Assembly (NCBI GenBank): GCA_020328135.1
Contig: JAIXNA010000026.1
Location: 1-9,324, forward strand
DNA: 9,324 nucleotides
Reading direction: 5' to 3'
DNA from: Candidatus Endomicrobiellum dinenymphae
GTDB taxonomy: Bacteria; Elusimicrobiota; Endomicrobiia; Endomicrobiales; Endomicrobiaceae
Under the pieces are notes generated by a model that was not told the origin of the DNA, did no database searches, and saw only the letters and a program-made list of their open reading frames with translations. The translations under genes and the position numbers were made by a program. Of the stretch, positions 7,938 to 9,324 are shown one piece after another (positions within the stretch are counted from its first letter, which is position 1; every line of letters begins with the position of its first letter).

Positions 7938-7967
7938 AGTATAAACTTGAACCGCGTCGGAAATCAA
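7938..7967 (-). promoter_or_regulatory. Possible promoter facing the 7690-7908 ORF
   Basis: On the minus strand TTGATT (7962-7967), 18 bp, TATACT (7938-7943): 4/6 and 5/6 matches. In AT-rich DNA such pairs arise by chance; the only support is its distance of about 30 bp from the ORF start. Confidence 0.3.
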
Positions 7968-8051
7968 CATATTTTTAAAAACATCAAAAGACACAAAAAT
8001 ACTTAAAAATACATTGCAAGACTAAAATAAGACTAACTGATGAGATAAAAA

Positions 8052-8201
8052 CATGGTCGCTTTGAAAGAAAATCTTTTACGTTATCTTGGGAAGGGATAA
8101 ATACGCGAACTGTAGAACCCGAGTTTGTCGGATAAGCAAAAAAGGTAAGATTTAAGAGCGAGGAAATTGTTTTTGTCTTTTTAATAGATTTAATACTGTG
8201 A
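8052..8201 (+). pseudogene. Decayed coding fragment, unrecognised
   Basis: In one plus frame 8052-8201 reads as protein-like sequence interrupted by a single in-frame TAA near 8133: HGRFERKSFTLSWEGINTR, then TVEPEFVG, stop, then AKKVRFKSEEIVFVFLIDLI up to TGA 8199-8201. Alternating polar and hydrophobic residues (FTLSWEG, KVRFKSEEIVFV) suggest beta strands. No start codon with a ribosome binding site precedes it. I do not recognise the family. The best reading is an internal piece of a lost gene. Confidence 0.3.
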
Positions 8202-8395
8202 TACGTACGCTAAACTAAAAAATGTTAAAAAATATTATTCATATATTTTTTCATTTTTATTCCTTTAGTTTTTATTAACAAAGCAAAAGTAGTTTGTTAC
8301 AACGCAGTTATCATAACGATTCTCCAATCGTTTCTACGCTCCAAAGTAATTTTTCATTTAGGCGGTGTTCGTAAGGGACTATAGACTACTACTTT
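8202..8395. other. AT-rich spacer with two small hairpins, no gene seen
   Basis: AAAAAATAT (8227-8235) and ATATTTTTT (8243-8251) form a purely A/T inverted repeat. AACGATT (8315-8321) and AATCGTT (8326-8332) form a perfect 7-bp stem with loop CTCC, about 65 bp beyond the stop of the minus-strand lipoprotein gene. Neither is followed by a T-run after a GC-rich stem, so neither is a convincing terminator; the second might mark the 3' end of the lipoprotein transcript. Confidence 0.4.
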
Positions 8396-9250
8396 TTATA
8401 CTTCATAATAATCATATCCTTCATATCCGCGTCGTGCAAAGAGTTTGCCATTTTTAAAGCCATTTTCAACATCTTTGGTAGCGTCTTCAAGCAAGAACAA
8501 TCTCTTATAGTTATGCCATTTAAGTTCGCGAAGCAAAGCTCTATCAGCATGATTTTCTTTTATAAGGGCATTTATTAAATCCCTTTCATTAAGTATCGCC
8601 CTAATTTCCATCCCAGCTTCTGCTATATTTTTTGGCAGCCTTAGATTGTCTATAAGACGCCTATGGTCATCAAATTTATATAAATCAGCTCGCGTTATCT
8701 TACCGCTAGGTCGCGGATACGGGAGCGGAGCAGCAGGTTGCGGAGGATTTGTAAAAAAAGTTCCATGATAACTACTAGTATCAATGGGGTGAGTAATCCG
8801 TATTATCATCTAGTTTTTCAAAGTACTTCGTCTCTTTCATAAACTTTTTTACAAAGTTCTTTTCCTCATCACTTGTTGACAGAAGCTCCGCATATTGATG
8901 CGGAAAGTCTATCTTAGGCGCCTCAAGCTCACGCTTCTTCGCCAGCTCAAGCATATTCTTCTTGTGTCTAACGTAAAGATACCAACCCACGCCGCCAACG
9001 ATAATAGCAGCGCCAACGCCCACAGCAATGTATATCGGAACACAATATTTCCCACACCACGAAGGGGATTTAGTTTCAACAGGCAGGACAGGGGGAGACT
9101 CAGACAGCGATGGGTTAATCGTTTCGGGTTCAGACTCTTTCTCTACAGATTCAACATCCGATAGGGGGGGGTACGCGTAACATCATTACCCTTATCGCTC
9201 TTACCGCATGAAGATAATATAATTGATAACGACAATAATATTATCTTCAT
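8396..9250 (-). pseudogene. Lipoprotein with an additional membrane helix, unrecognised, two frameshifts
   Basis: ATG at 9250 opens MKIILLSLSIILSSC, a textbook lipoprotein signal with lipobox L-S-S-C (Cys15, codon 9206-9208). A linker rich in Ser, Pro and Glu follows, then a strong membrane helix (PIYIAVGVGAAIIVGGVGWY, about 9051-8986) flanked by VRHKKN. Next are a charged helical stretch, a Pro-rich hinge (NPPQPAAPLPYPRP) and a helical domain ending in YEGYDYYEV at 8396. The frame breaks twice. At the run of eight G (9164-9171) one more G would restore it; as written it stops at codon 36. Near 8775-8790 one C fewer in a CCCC run would join the downstream part. The second half could instead start at ATG 8809, but no good ribosome binding site is there. 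The start lies inside the right-hand fold-back, so its promoter is not in the window. Function unknown. Confidence 0.6.
9164..9171. repeat. G8/C8 homopolymer inside the lipoprotein reading frame
   Basis: Eight consecutive G on the plus strand (C8 in the coding strand) at codons 27-30 of the lipoprotein. With eight the frame ends after 35 codons; with nine (or six) it continues through the linker and membrane helix. It is much the longest G or C run in this AT-rich window. Confidence 0.9.
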
Positions 9251-9285
9251 GCGGTAAGAGCGATAAGGGTAATGATGTTACGCGT
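9173..9285. repeat. Perfect 48-bp inverted repeat with 17-nt loop (lipoprotein fold-back)
   Basis: Bases 9173-9220 are the exact reverse complement of 9238-9285. The inner 13 bp of each arm (9208-9220 and 9238-9250) are native coding sequence: the signal-peptide codons are themselves palindromic. The outer part, from about 9251 on, is a copied-back version of 9173-9207 where the gene's upstream region should be. This looks like self-priming from a natural hairpin. Confidence 0.97.
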
Positions 9286-9286
9286 G

Positions 9287-9324
9287 CGCCCACAGCAATG
9301 TATATCGGAACACAATATTTCCCA
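9287..9324. repeat. 38-bp direct copy of 9017-9054
   Basis: Every base from 9287 to the window end is identical to 9017-9054, 270 bp earlier, in the same orientation. It begins right after the inverted copy at a GCGCC/ACGCC microhomology. It comes from the membrane-helix coding part of the lipoprotein gene and extends beyond the window. Confidence 0.97.

Noticed and set aside
8315..8332. Rho-independent terminator for the lipoprotein gene
   Set aside because: The 7-bp stem is not GC-rich and no T-run follows it on either strand.

Overview
The window is AT-rich bacterial DNA carrying core housekeeping genes beside clearly decayed ones: a gutted proA, a truncated terC-like start and frameshifted coding debris. 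This suggests a host-restricted lineage undergoing genome reduction. An Elusimicrobiota/Endomicrobium-type gut symbiont would fit, but that is a guess from general character, not shown by the sequence. The gene starts look normal (clear Shine-Dalgarno sites, sigma70-like promoters), and the tRNA genes do not encode CCA.

Layout. Positions 1-385 are a fold-back: the last codons of what is probably pgi, the 5' quarter of rlmN, then a perfect 114-bp inverted copy of the rlmN start that runs straight into the 3' end of pgi on the minus strand (361-1938). From 1939 to 2725 there is no intact gene, only a structured leader ahead of pgi and decayed minus-strand coding sequence. Next comes a minus-strand block, read from right to left: gap (5781-4774), a stem-loop, pgk (4629-3379), secG (3254-2931) with its own promoter, tRNA-Leu(GAG) and tRNA-Gly(GCC). 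Plus-strand material follows: a proA pseudogene (5988-6373), intact ychF (6417-7508) and a 49-codon terC-like fragment (7533-7682). From 7683 to 8395 there is a doubtful small ORF, another decayed ORF and two small hairpins. The right end (9250-8396, minus) is an unrecognised membrane lipoprotein gene broken by two frameshifts, one of them at a run of eight G/C. Its start lies inside a second fold-back (9173-9285), followed by a 38-bp copy of sequence found 270 bp earlier.

Function. pgi, gap and pgk are steps of one glycolytic pathway, with secG attached as in many bacterial gap-pgk-(tpi)-secG clusters, though tpiA is absent here. ychF is a translation-linked ATPase. The broken proA points to loss of proline synthesis by the glutamate route, unless another copy exists.

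The strongest unusual signal is that both ends of the window show template-switch structures (inverted copy, short loop, then a jump). They could be multiple-displacement-amplification or assembly chimeras at contig ends, or real inverted duplications. I see no convincing new defence, mobile or RNA system. The phase-variation-like lipoprotein gene and the shifted hairpin between gap and pgk are the best biological leads.
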